From NCBI RefSeq assembly GCF_003285015.1, contig NZ_QMFB01000002.1, positions 310,001 to 374,000 of the forward strand: DNA of 64,000 bases, read 5' to 3'. The stretch is from Paenibacillus contaminans. Its GTDB lineage: Bacteria > Bacillota > Bacilli > Paenibacillales > NBRC-103111. How positions within the stretch are numbered: the stretch's first letter is position 1; the number at the start of each line of letters is the position of its first letter. Shown here piece after piece: positions 43,698 to 52,648 of the stretch. The position numbers and the translations under genes are program-made. The notes below the pieces were generated by a model that had not been told where the DNA came from, did not search any database, and saw nothing but the letters and a program-made list of their open reading frames with translations.

Positions 43698-44588
43698 CTA
43701 CCCTCGCGTCAAGTAACGCTTATTTACCTTGCACACAAATGCGTAGCTCGGGGCAATGTAACGCGTACAGCGCCCTTCCACAATCGCGCCTAGCAAAATA
43801 TACGCTTCCCTTTCGGTAAAGCCGTGTTCCTCCGTGAGCCAGACCAGCATATGGCGAAAAGCGGTCTCAAACGCTTGCTTTTCGAACGGCGAGCACGCTA
43901 CGGTCATGATATAGTCGTCGTTCTCGATGCGGGGGCCTTCGATCGGCTTGAACCCTTTCTCCACCTCCACCGTCAGCGTCACCTCGCTGCGCACCTCGAC
44001 GGCGGAAGCCTCCCCATCGGACTGGCGGGCATGAACGTCTCCCACATTCAGCAGCGCGCCTTCGACGAACACTGGAAACCGGATAACCGCTCCTTCCGTC
44101 ACTTCCTGCACATCCATATTGCCGCCGTAATGACCGCCCTCGATATGCGTTTCGACCCGGTCGGCCAGCGTTGTACCGAGCGTGCCGATCATCGGCTGCA
44201 CCGGAACGCGAACGTCCGGAAACAGCTCAATCCAGTCTTCCCTGATTTTGACCGTATGCGCGAAAATATCGCCGAATATCGGCTTCGAAATAGCCGGAAA
44301 AATGCTTTCGTCTGTCTCAATCGCCATATACCCGACGCGATTCGGAACGATTTTCCCGATTCTCACCGAAATCGTATCGCCCGGCTCTGCGCCTTCCACG
44401 GCGATGCAGACGCATGGATTCGCCCCAAGCGTCTTTTCCGGGCTCCACAAATCGCGTTCGCTGTGCAGCCAATCCCCTGTCGCGAGCTCCGTCTCGACAA
44501 CGAACGTTTCGCCGGAAGCGACGATGGCGCTGGGGCGGTTAGTCTTGTCATTGTTCATGTACAACGTTGATCGGTCTATACGTTTCAT
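43698..44588 (-). CDS. Acetamidase/formamidase family protein
   Basis: A 296-residue member of the FmdA/AmdA family, which hydrolyses short amides to ammonia and an acid. Features are the GANPCVCIAVEGAEPGDTISVRI segment, MIGTLG, HIEGGHYGGNMDVQEVTEGAVIRFPVFVEGALLNVGDVHARQSDGE (with the conserved metal-site Asp and His) and EREAYILLGAIVEGRCTRYI. GGGGGAGA precedes the ATG at 44588; the longer frame to 44669 is upstream of it. Its presence among sugar-catabolic genes is unusual. The 321-base gap to the AraC sensor gene otherwise holds only a terminator. Confidence 0.88.
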   Translation of the reverse strand: MKRIDRSTLYMNNDKTNRPSAIVASGETFVVETELATGDWLHSERDLWSPEKTLGANPCVCIAVEGAEPGDTISVRIGKIVPNRVGYMAIETDESIFPAISKPIFGDIFAHTVKIREDWIELFPDVRVPVQPMIGTLGTTLADRVETHIEGGHYGGNMDVQEVTEGAVIRFPVFVEGALLNVGDVHARQSDGEASAVEVRSEVTLTVEVEKGFKPIEGPRIENDDYIMTVACSPFEKQAFETAFRHMLVWLTEEHGFTEREAYILLGAIVEGRCTRYIAPSYAFVCKVNKRYLTRG

Positions 44589-44880
44589 CCTGTCTCCCCC
44601 ATTCATTGGTGATATGGTATTACCAATATAGTAGCAACTCGTTCTCCAGTGCCGCAATAATAAAGTCATGATATGAATAATACTCTTATGATGTTTCCGC
44701 TGCGCGAATTTGCGCTTTCACCACGTTTTCGGCGGGTATCGGCAACCAGAAAAGCCCTGTGTACGTTCCTCCCGCAAGCAAGGGAATGACCCGCGATTCG
44801 GCAATATTCCCCAGCTCCCCCAGGTAACATTCCCAGTTCCAATCGGCGCAGCAGGAACGGAAGAACCTTCCAGTCAACGA

Positions 44881-44905
44881 AAAGGCGGCTTTCCGAAAGC
44901 CGCCT
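44881..44905 (-). terminator. Terminator after the AraC sensor gene
   Basis: AAGGCGGCTTTCGGAAAGCCGCCTT on the minus strand forms a near-perfect hairpin and is followed by TTCG. The T-run is short, but the stem is strong and starts four bases after the stop codon. Confidence 0.7.
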
Positions 44906-44909
44906 TCCG

Positions 44910-47276
44910 TCATTTCGCCCGCTTCTCCCCGCTTTCGCTCTGCGCCTGACGGTACTTGCTCGGCGTCGTCCCGTACCATTTGCGAAACACTTTTATGAAA
45001 TAATAAGTGTTATTATAGCCGACGGCCTCGCTGATATCGTCAAGCTTCATTTCTGTCGTCACGAGCAGCCTTTCGGCATGGGCGATCCTTTTCTCCGTCA
45101 CGTAGTCGGTAAAGCTCCGGCCGATGCCGTTCTTGAGCAAGCGGCTGACATAGGACGGATTGAAGCCGGCAAAGTCGGCCACGTCGACCAGCGATATGTC
45201 CCGTGTGTAATGCTCGTCGATGAACGCGACGATCTTCTGCACGTCCTTGCTTTGCTTGGTCGTTTTCTCTACCGAAACATAGCGAATGATGTCGCTGACC
45301 AACGATGACAGCGTATCGAATAAACTATCCTTGTTCGTTTTGTGGAGCAGCTTCTCGTACCAATCCGTATCCGACTCGAATATGTCGTCGGTATCGATGC
45401 CGAGCACGTCAATCGTTTTGATGATGCTGCTGAGCAGCATTTGGACGGTCTGCTGCAGCCTCGTATGGCTCAGGGCGTGCTTAGGATCCGTGAACTCACC
45501 CACCATCGTCCGCAAAATGGATGCCGCCGAGTCGTAATCGCCGGTAATGATGCAATTGTTTAACGCCTTTTCCTTCTCTACCGGGTAGCTGTAGCTGTTC
45601 TTGCTCGAAATCCGCAAATCGTCGAACAAAATGATTTGGTCGTTCCCGTATGCCAGCCGGTATTTGATCGCCTCGACGGCCTCATTGTAAGCTTTATTTA
45701 AATTCACGATATCCTCGCAATAGCTGCCAACCCCAATCGTCAGGGACAACCCGCTTTCCCTTGTCATCGTTTCTTTGGCATCCTGCAGCTTGGCGAGACA
45801 CTCGTTCCATCCGGCGCGCTGTACGTTAACGACGAAGCATAGCCGATCGTCGATTTCGGTGCTGAAGCCAAGGTAGCCGGCAAACGCTTCTTCCAACTGG
45901 TCCTGGACATACAGACTCTGCACCCGCTTCTCTTTAAAAGATGGCGTCCTGCCGGCTTTCTGGGGATTCTCGGCTTGCACGGAGACAAGGACCAGATCGC
46001 ATTGCGGAATATGCAGACCGAGATCCCGCAGCTTCGTTTCAATTTCCCCTTTGCCGTACAACCCGTATTTGATCAGTTCGTGCTTGAACATCGTCTGCAG
46101 CGTCGGCAAGTGATCGTTGAATTTGTTTTGCAGGTAGAATTTCTCATTGTACATAGTTTCGAAATTGCTCTCGATAAACCCGATATCGTCATAAACCTTG
46201 TTCGTCTCCGCGAATGCCGACCTCTGCTTAATCGCTTGGATCAGCTTGCGTACCGGAGAATAAAGGCGCCTGGAAACATAGGGCGAGAGTCCGGCGATAA
46301 CGAGCAGAAGCAGCACGCAAGTAAGCCCAATCAGATTCGTAGACCGCTGTACGTTGCCGTAATACGCCTGCAAATCTTTCAGGCTTACGAACGTCCACCC
46401 CAGCTTGTCGGAATGGACCCAGGTAAGCAGGGAGTTGCCGCCGTACACGATAGAGCCCGGATCCCCGCGTATGACCCGTACGACGCCGTCCAAGTCGACG
46501 TTCGGGTTCGGCCCCGTGCTGCTGACGATCACATTGCCGTCCTTCGAGAACAGGTAGTAGCCGTCGCGTCCGGCCGACATCGTCCGGATCGTGCTCGTAT
46601 ACAGCTCATTGATGTTCACGTTGACGATAAACGCGTTGTTTTTGTTGAACGTGCGGTAAATGAGCGTCACCACGTTTTTGGCCATGCCGTCCTCGTTCAC
46701 GGTACGCAGGTCCATACGCGTAAACATGTCGCTCCCGTTTTTGACCGGCTCGAGCCAGGCCAAATCGTGAAACTTCTGCTTGGCGTACTGCAGCCCGTCG
46801 GACGTCAGGATCATGTCTTTCTCGTCGTCGTAATAGTAAATATCGTCGATGTATTTATTGTTCATGCGGAGCGAAGACATCATTTTGATCATGTTTTTCT
46901 TGAAAAACAAGTACTCGTTCAGACCGTTCAAGTCCTGATTGAACTTATTGACGGACATGCTCTCGTAAGAAACGGCATTAAAGACATCCTCGTAGTCCTT
47001 GGTCGTGCTGCTGGCCGTCAAATAGCTTGCTTGATAAAAGATTTGGTTAATGATGATTTCGAACGCTTCCTTGGAATTGTCCAGCACATGCCGGCTCCAA
47101 GCGTGCATCTCGTTCTCCAGCGCTTTCTTCACGTTATAGTAGGACAACGTGCCGAGCACGAGAATCGGTAAAATCGCCGCCAATGCGATGTAAAAGGTGA
47201 GGGTTCGGTAGAAGCTCCTTCGCGGCCTCCGCATGCGGTCCTTCAGCTTCGGTTTCTCCGTTATCGCGATCGCCAT
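44910..47276 (-). CDS. Membrane-bound sensor with C-terminal AraC DNA-binding domain
   Basis: A 788-residue one-component regulator. One helix near residue 25-45 (FYIALAAILPILVLGTL) and another near 325-345 (LIGLTCVLLLLVIAGL) flank a large extracellular Cache-like sensor domain. A HAMP-like stretch, a GGDEF-like-fold middle region without GGDEF residues, and two AraC helix-turn-helix motifs follow (ISLVDVADFAGFNPSYVSRLLKNGIG and MKLDDISEAVGYNNTYYFIKVFRKWYGTTPSKYR). This layout is typical of regulators next to LplABC-type transporters. AAGGGGGG precedes the ATG at 47276. It probably senses a glycan or its transporter and activates the surrounding genes. Confidence 0.9.
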   Translation of the reverse strand: MAIAITEKPKLKDRMRRPRRSFYRTLTFYIALAAILPILVLGTLSYYNVKKALENEMHAWSRHVLDNSKEAFEIIINQIFYQASYLTASSTTKDYEDVFNAVSYESMSVNKFNQDLNGLNEYLFFKKNMIKMMSSLRMNNKYIDDIYYYDDEKDMILTSDGLQYAKQKFHDLAWLEPVKNGSDMFTRMDLRTVNEDGMAKNVVTLIYRTFNKNNAFIVNVNINELYTSTIRTMSAGRDGYYLFSKDGNVIVSSTGPNPNVDLDGVVRVIRGDPGSIVYGGNSLLTWVHSDKLGWTFVSLKDLQAYYGNVQRSTNLIGLTCVLLLLVIAGLSPYVSRRLYSPVRKLIQAIKQRSAFAETNKVYDDIGFIESNFETMYNEKFYLQNKFNDHLPTLQTMFKHELIKYGLYGKGEIETKLRDLGLHIPQCDLVLVSVQAENPQKAGRTPSFKEKRVQSLYVQDQLEEAFAGYLGFSTEIDDRLCFVVNVQRAGWNECLAKLQDAKETMTRESGLSLTIGVGSYCEDIVNLNKAYNEAVEAIKYRLAYGNDQIILFDDLRISSKNSYSYPVEKEKALNNCIITGDYDSAASILRTMVGEFTDPKHALSHTRLQQTVQMLLSSIIKTIDVLGIDTDDIFESDTDWYEKLLHKTNKDSLFDTLSSLVSDIIRYVSVEKTTKQSKDVQKIVAFIDEHYTRDISLVDVADFAGFNPSYVSRLLKNGIGRSFTDYVTEKRIAHAERLLVTTEMKLDDISEAVGYNNTYYFIKVFRKWYGTTPSKYRQAQSESGEKRAK

Positions 47277-47356
47277 CGCCCCCCTTTTCCTTCGTCTGAA
47301 AATCGTCCGTTTCTCAGGAAAGCCATCTCGATGGTAGCGTTTACATTCCGAAGTTG

Positions 47357-48844
47357 TCAACCGAATTTCACTTCTAGGTTGATCCGCTGAACGATGGCCG
47401 GCGCGAACGCCTTCAAATGCCGGTTGCGGTTGGCGAGCCGGATCGATACTTCATTGACCGGTATGATACGGGATCGGTCGAGCTCCCATACGAGCCAGTC
47501 CTGCGCAAACTCGCCCTCCACGGACTCCCGGAGCGGAGCGGCAAGCGTCATTCCGTTAAAGCCGAACCGCAGATCGTCGTCTTCCGTTACATCTTTGATC
47601 CATATTTTCAAACGTATACGGACATTCGTTTCCGGCGGCAGGCCCGCCAACCCCTTACCCGCCCTTATCGGAATGAGAAGCGGCTCCCGCTCCGTCTCTC
47701 CCAGCGTAATCGGAAGATGAAGGTTGTACCGCCATTCTTCGCGGGTAAGGATATAATCATAGTCCATATCGACGATATACGTTTTGTCGAGCCCCTTCAG
47801 CGTTTCCAGGCTTCCGATTTGTTTGACCAGCTCCGCGCGACGGGCCGGCGTCGGGTACATATTAAACGCATAGATGCCGTCCGGCTCCTCCGCAAGCAAG
47901 GCTTCCGCCACGCCGCGCATCACGTTATCGTTCGACGCGATACGTTCGTAGTCGCCGTACAGGCAAGGATAGAAAGAAACGCCCGTTCCATGCAGCAGCT
48001 GCTTATACCCCTTCGTATCGATGTTGAGACCGCCGGTACCGGCGATTACATGATCGATGAGACCGCGCTTCGCCCACGTTTCCACATCGAAGCCTGCCAT
48101 CCGCGAGCCGATCGCAGTCGTGCATACGCGAACGGCCAGCTCGATGTAGACACCCCGGGTCCCGCCAATCTCGTCCAGCATGCCGCGCACCTCGGACACA
48201 AAGTCGGTCATCATGTACGCGCTCCCGAGCCCCTTATCCCAGTGGAAATAAAAGGGGCTTCGCATGAAATCAAGTTCCAGCCCGTCGAAAGCGTAATTCT
48301 CCATCGCCTCCCGGATGATGCTCAGCCTGAAATCGCGAACGTCCTTGACCGTATAATCCAGCGCCGTCGTAATGGCGGTATTTCCATGGAAGTCGGGGAA
48401 CAGCTCCTTCGGATGCAGCCACTCCGGATGCTCCGCCTTAAACCGCGGCATGAAATCGATGCAATCCGGCCAATGGTCGTGAATATCGTTCAGCCGGTAC
48501 GAGAAAAACACGTCCAGCTTCCGCTCCCTCGCCCCGCGAGTGACGATTTCCAGCGGATCGAGCCCATTGTCGAGAAAATGCTTCACATTCGCATACCGTT
48601 TATACGAGCTGACGCCGTTAAACCGGAACCCCCGGTTTTCACCGGCCAGCGGCAGTACCTCGCTCCGATATTCGGCAAAGTTGCCGACCCCCTGCATATA
48701 GCAGATCGTGTCCACTCCGCTCCCCTCAAGCGGTCCGAACACCTGCTCGAGCAGGTCCCGTTCCGTCGGGCGTTCCTTCAGCATCGCCAGACAATCCGAG
48801 CCGTCCCAGTTGAATAAATAAGATCTCCGCTTCGCCTTCCTCAT
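47357..48844 (-). CDS. Glycoside hydrolase-like TIM-barrel protein
   Basis: A 495-residue cytoplasmic protein resembling the glycosyl-hydrolase-like GHL10/DUF187 group. It has a barrel domain (KLDVFFSYRLNDIHDHWP, YAFDGLELDFMRSPFYF with an acidic pair at a strand end, VYIELAVRVC, IDHVIAGTGGLN) and a C-terminal beta domain (about residues 380-495) like a substrate-binding module. The acidic LELDF and IEL residues are candidate catalytic groups. GGAGGAG precedes the ATG. It lies directly after the permease genes in the same direction, so it likely acts on imported oligosaccharides. Confidence 0.7.
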   Translation of the reverse strand: MRKAKRRSYLFNWDGSDCLAMLKERPTERDLLEQVFGPLEGSGVDTICYMQGVGNFAEYRSEVLPLAGENRGFRFNGVSSYKRYANVKHFLDNGLDPLEIVTRGARERKLDVFFSYRLNDIHDHWPDCIDFMPRFKAEHPEWLHPKELFPDFHGNTAITTALDYTVKDVRDFRLSIIREAMENYAFDGLELDFMRSPFYFHWDKGLGSAYMMTDFVSEVRGMLDEIGGTRGVYIELAVRVCTTAIGSRMAGFDVETWAKRGLIDHVIAGTGGLNIDTKGYKQLLHGTGVSFYPCLYGDYERIASNDNVMRGVAEALLAEEPDGIYAFNMYPTPARRAELVKQIGSLETLKGLDKTYIVDMDYDYILTREEWRYNLHLPITLGETEREPLLIPIRAGKGLAGLPPETNVRIRLKIWIKDVTEDDDLRFGFNGMTLAAPLRESVEGEFAQDWLVWELDRSRIIPVNEVSIRLANRNRHLKAFAPAIVQRINLEVKFG

Positions 48845-48870
48845 CCGTTCTCCTCCTTCCCCGCTTTCGC

Positions 48871-49812
48871 TCAGCCTTTCACCGATCCGATCATGACGCC
48901 CTTGACAAAATATTTCTGGATATACGGATACACGAGCAGAATCGGCAAGGTAGAAATGACGATAATGGCAGATCGGAACGCGATCGTCGGCGGTTTTTTG
49001 ATCGACGTGTCGATGACTGTCATACTAAGCCCGACCTTATCCCCAGACAGGTGAATGATGGCGTCGCGGAGAATGATCTGCAGCGGCATTTTATTGTAAT
49101 CGTTTATGAAAATGGCGGCGTCGAACCATGCATTCCAATGCGCCACTCCATAAAAAAGGCCGATCGTCGCAAGCGACGGCAGAGACAGCGGTACGACGAT
49201 GCGAAGTAGAATTTGCAGCGGATTAGCGCCGTCTATGCAGGCGGATTCCTCAAGGCTGTCGGGCATTTGCGTGAAAAAGGTTTTCATCAGAATGAAATTG
49301 TAGGCGTTGATCAAATTCGGAATCATAAGCGCCCATATCGTATTGGTCAGCCCAAGCGCTTTTACCACCATATAAGTCGGGATCAGCCCTCCGCTGAACA
49401 CCATCGTGATAAAGATGAACGAAATGAACGCGTTTCGCCCAGCCAGCTTTTTTTTGGAGAGACCATACGCAAGTGCGGTCGTAAATGCCAGATTGAGAAA
49501 CGTGCCCACCACCACGCGTATGGCTGTAACCAAATAGCCGGAGTAAATCATCGAGCCTTTACTCAAAATCATCCGGTAAGCGGATAAGTCGATGTCGTTC
49601 GGAACAAGCCGGAACGTGCCGTATTTCAGCACATCCGCCTGCGTCATCAGCGAGGTCGATACAATCATGACGAAAGGCAGCAAGAAGGCCAGACTGAGCG
49701 AGCCGAGCAGCAAATAGTTCAATATGGTAAACGTTCGGCCCGGATTGCTGAGCGCATCACGGCTCGCCGTGCTTCCGGCCTTCCTTCCTCTCATTCGCAG
49801 CAGTTTCACCAT
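48871..49812 (-). CDS. Carbohydrate ABC transporter permease, LplC/YtcP type
   Basis: A 313-residue permease with six helices, the EAA loop (SLEESACIDGANPLQILLRIVVPLSLPSLATIGLFYGVAHWN) and the terminal QKYFVKGVMIGSVKG of the LplC/YtcP group. It pairs with the permease at 49806-50708 (seven-base overlap). No ATPase gene is present. In Bacillales this transporter type imports complex oligosaccharides such as rhamnogalacturonan pieces. Confidence 0.92.
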   Translation of the reverse strand: MVKLLRMRGRKAGSTASRDALSNPGRTFTILNYLLLGSLSLAFLLPFVMIVSTSLMTQADVLKYGTFRLVPNDIDLSAYRMILSKGSMIYSGYLVTAIRVVVGTFLNLAFTTALAYGLSKKKLAGRNAFISFIFITMVFSGGLIPTYMVVKALGLTNTIWALMIPNLINAYNFILMKTFFTQMPDSLEESACIDGANPLQILLRIVVPLSLPSLATIGLFYGVAHWNAWFDAAIFINDYNKMPLQIILRDAIIHLSGDKVGLSMTVIDTSIKKPPTIAFRSAIIVISTLPILLVYPYIQKYFVKGVMIGSVKG

Positions 49813-50708
49813 ATGCCCTCCTGTCCCGACTTTTTCGCCAAATAATTGGCCCCTAGCAGCATAACCGCCGAGAACGCGGCTTTGAATAAGCCGACAGCCG
49901 TCGTATAAGAATATTTCATGCCGACCAGTCCTTCGCGGTAAACGAACGTATCAAGCACATCGGAAACATCGTAAGTGGAAGGCGAGTAGGTCAGCAGGAT
50001 AAGCTCGAAATTGACGTTCAGCACATTCCCGAGCCGGAAAATCAGCATGATTGTGATGACCGGAAGAATACCGGGCAGCGTAACGTACAGCATTTGTTTG
50101 AATTTGCCGGCCCCGTCGATTACGGCCGCCTCGTATTGCTGCGGATCAATCGTCGTCATCGCTGCAAGGAAAATGATGCTTTCCCAACCGATCTGCTGCC
50201 AAATTTGCGTGCAAACGACGATAATCCGGTAATACCGCTGCTCCCCCATAAATAATATTGGCTCTGTGCCGAACCATCCGAGCGCTTCGTTCAATAGTCC
50301 GCCGTCGGTCGACAGTAAAAACTGCAAGATCCCGACGACAACGACCATCGATAAAAAATGCGGCAAATACGAAATCGTTTGAATCGCTTTTTTGAACCTC
50401 CGGTGCCTCACTTCGTTCAACAGCAAGGCTAGCACGATCGGCGCCGGAAACCCGAACACAAGGTTATAAAAGCTTAGCAGCAACGTATTGCCCATTACCT
50501 GGCTGAACGAATACGAGCTAAAAAAATCTTGGAAGTGTTTCAGCCCGACCCATTCGGACGTAAACATGCCGCTTATGCCTTGAAACGGGCTGTACTCCTT
50601 AAAGGCGATAATGACGCCGAACATCGGCACGTAATAAAAAACGAGGTAGTAGGCGATGCCCGGCAGCACAAGTGCGTAAAGAAGCGGGTGCTTTCGCAGT
50701 GCGTTCAT
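49806..50708 (-). CDS. Carbohydrate ABC transporter permease, LplB/YteP type
   Basis: A 300-residue permease: PGIAYYLVFYYVPMFGVIIAFKEYSPFQGI at the start, the EAA loop (PQQYEAAVIDGAGKFKQMLYVTLPGILPVITIMLIF), and the DVLDTFVYREGLVGMKYSYTTAVGLFKA segment specific to LplB/YteP-type subunits. GAGAGG lies upstream of the ATG. It follows the binding-protein gene after 26 bases and overlaps the partner permease. Confidence 0.92.
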   Translation of the reverse strand: MNALRKHPLLYALVLPGIAYYLVFYYVPMFGVIIAFKEYSPFQGISGMFTSEWVGLKHFQDFFSSYSFSQVMGNTLLLSFYNLVFGFPAPIVLALLLNEVRHRRFKKAIQTISYLPHFLSMVVVVGILQFLLSTDGGLLNEALGWFGTEPILFMGEQRYYRIIVVCTQIWQQIGWESIIFLAAMTTIDPQQYEAAVIDGAGKFKQMLYVTLPGILPVITIMLIFRLGNVLNVNFELILLTYSPSTYDVSDVLDTFVYREGLVGMKYSYTTAVGLFKAAFSAVMLLGANYLAKKSGQEGIW

Positions 50709-50734
50709 AAGTATGGTCCTCTCTTGCCTCTCCG

Positions 50735-52276
50735 CTATTTTTGTTGTTCCTTGTACTGCTTGGTCCTCTCCTCAGCCATTTTGTCGAGCCCAAGCTTCTT
50801 GAGTTCAGTCAAAAAGGTATCCCATTTGCTCATCGGCTCCTGGCCGGTAATGAATTTGACCAGCCACCGGTCCCGCAGCTTGTCGATGTCGCTGGCCGAG
50901 GGAACTGTGGCGTTGATCTTCGCTTCGTCGTAAATGGCCCCATAGTCGGCAGGCTTCTTCAGCTGAATGCTCGAATCCGCCGTGAAGGCGAAGAAATCGG
51001 ACCAAATCCGGCCGGAAATCGTTTTATCCGATGATCCTAAAGTAATGGCTCCTTGAACGAGACTGTAGATTCCGGAATATTGCTTCTCCGCACCGGCTGT
51101 ACGCTCAATGATCCCCTTGTCCTTGTCCGCCCATTTCCAATGTTTGTTTTCGAGGCCGAAATCGATGATGTTGCGGTTGGTCCGGTTTGAAATGCCCCAG
51201 TTGAAAAACTTGATGGCCGCTTCCGCATTTTTGCTTTTTACCGAGAACGCGATTCCTTGCCTCACGGGAAGTCGAAGGGAATACGCGCTGCCGGCTGGAC
51301 CTTCGAACGATTTCATAAACTTGTAGTTGGCATTCGGATTTTCGCTCATCAGCTTATCGATGCCCGTAAGGCCGACGGAAACCCATGTCCCGAGCACGCC
51401 CACCCGGTTTTGCGAAACGAGGTCGTTGACCGCATTGATTTCTTGGGTAAACGCTTCCTTCCATATATATCCTTTGGCGTACCACTCGGCCATTTTGGCA
51501 ATGTAGCTCTTATAAGCAGGGTCCAGGATAGCGGGCTTCACCGAGCCGTCGGCGTCGATCCAGTTGTGGTCCCCGTATTTCGTCCAAAGCCCCATAAACG
51601 CCCTGTCCATCTGCTGAAAGCTGAGATGGGTAACGAGCGGGATGACGTTCTTGCCGAATTTATCGGTCGTTTTGAATGCCTCGAGCACCGCCTCGAACTC
51701 TTCGAGCGTAGTTGGCTCCTTCAGTCCCAAAGCCTCCAGCCAATCCGTACGGATGCGCGGCGCATTGCCGATCGGCGTGTTGGCAAAAGGAATCGCGTAG
51801 ATGTTGCCGGTTTTCTTGTCGGTAACCGCATCCCATTCTTCCTTCGTATAGTTTTTGACAAGCTCCGGCGCGTTTTTGAGCAGATCGTTGATGGGACGGA
51901 TCATCCCTTTTTTCTGAAACTCCGTCCAATCGCTGACGATAAACGCATCCAGCTGCTCATTGGAGGCCAGCATAATGTTCAGCTTCTCCTCGTAGGTGCC
52001 GGCAGGCGGTTTAATCATGACCGGTTCGACGTTCGTTTCCTTAACGATCGTTTCCAGAACGGCTTTATCGTCGGGCAGCTCGGTGCCCGCCTCCACTTTG
52101 GTAAGAATATACGCTTTCGCCGGCGCAGCCGGCTTATCGGTGTTTGCGGGCTTCGCGTCCGGCGTTTGCGCAGACGGAGCGCCGCTCGGTTTATCGGTCG
52201 CTTGATCAATCGAACAGGCGGCAGCCGTAACCAGCAGCGGCACCGTTAAAAGTGTTGCCAACTTTCTTTTCAACAT
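50735..52276 (-). CDS. Extracellular oligosaccharide-binding lipoprotein, LplA/YtcQ type
   Basis: A 513-residue solute-binding protein. The lipoprotein signal LLVTAAAC puts the acylated Cys at residue 21, followed by a Pro/Ala/Lys-rich tether. Mature landmarks are IYAIPFANTPIGNAPRIRTDWLEALGLKEPTTLEEFEAVLEAFK, GLWTKYGDHNWIDADGSVKPA and FFNWGISNRTNRNIIDFG, typical of the large family paired with LplB/LplC permeases. GAGGGGGAG precedes the ATG. It is the first gene of a leftward unit running through the permeases and the glycosidase-like gene. Confidence 0.92.
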   Translation of the reverse strand: MLKRKLATLLTVPLLVTAAACSIDQATDKPSGAPSAQTPDAKPANTDKPAAPAKAYILTKVEAGTELPDDKAVLETIVKETNVEPVMIKPPAGTYEEKLNIMLASNEQLDAFIVSDWTEFQKKGMIRPINDLLKNAPELVKNYTKEEWDAVTDKKTGNIYAIPFANTPIGNAPRIRTDWLEALGLKEPTTLEEFEAVLEAFKTTDKFGKNVIPLVTHLSFQQMDRAFMGLWTKYGDHNWIDADGSVKPAILDPAYKSYIAKMAEWYAKGYIWKEAFTQEINAVNDLVSQNRVGVLGTWVSVGLTGIDKLMSENPNANYKFMKSFEGPAGSAYSLRLPVRQGIAFSVKSKNAEAAIKFFNWGISNRTNRNIIDFGLENKHWKWADKDKGIIERTAGAEKQYSGIYSLVQGAITLGSSDKTISGRIWSDFFAFTADSSIQLKKPADYGAIYDEAKINATVPSASDIDKLRDRWLVKFITGQEPMSKWDTFLTELKKLGLDKMAEERTKQYKEQQK

Positions 52277-52648
52277 GCTTATCTCCCCCTCGGTCTTCTT
52301 ATTGTAAACCCTTTCATTTACCTATAGAATACGTTGTTGTCATTTACCTTTTCCCCAGCAACGTATTTTTGGGTATCGACGCCCGGCGCTCGACCTTGCC
52401 TCGATACGGCGCTGTGATGTGAAGCCGTCCTCCTTTCGCCGCTTGCTGATTCGGATTATAGCTGGCGGATTCCCCGCATTTCTATAGTAAATCGATGCTG
52501 TGAATAATACTTTTCCGCAATTGAGGATCCGGAACGGCCCCGGTGCAACAAAGTATTACGAAAGCGGTAAAGCTACTATATGTTGTCGTTCTCCTTCATT
52601 TTACAATAAGCGTGTTGGACAATCCCCAATTCATGGAGGCGATTCGCG
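52277..52648. other. Divergent regulatory spacer, binding protein/beta-helix protein
   Basis: 372 bases with no gene. It must hold promoters for both flanking genes. Near 52309-52323 the minus strand reads ATGAAAGGGTTTACA, close to a CcpA box but with GG in place of the central CG. No reliable promoter pair was found. Confidence 0.5.
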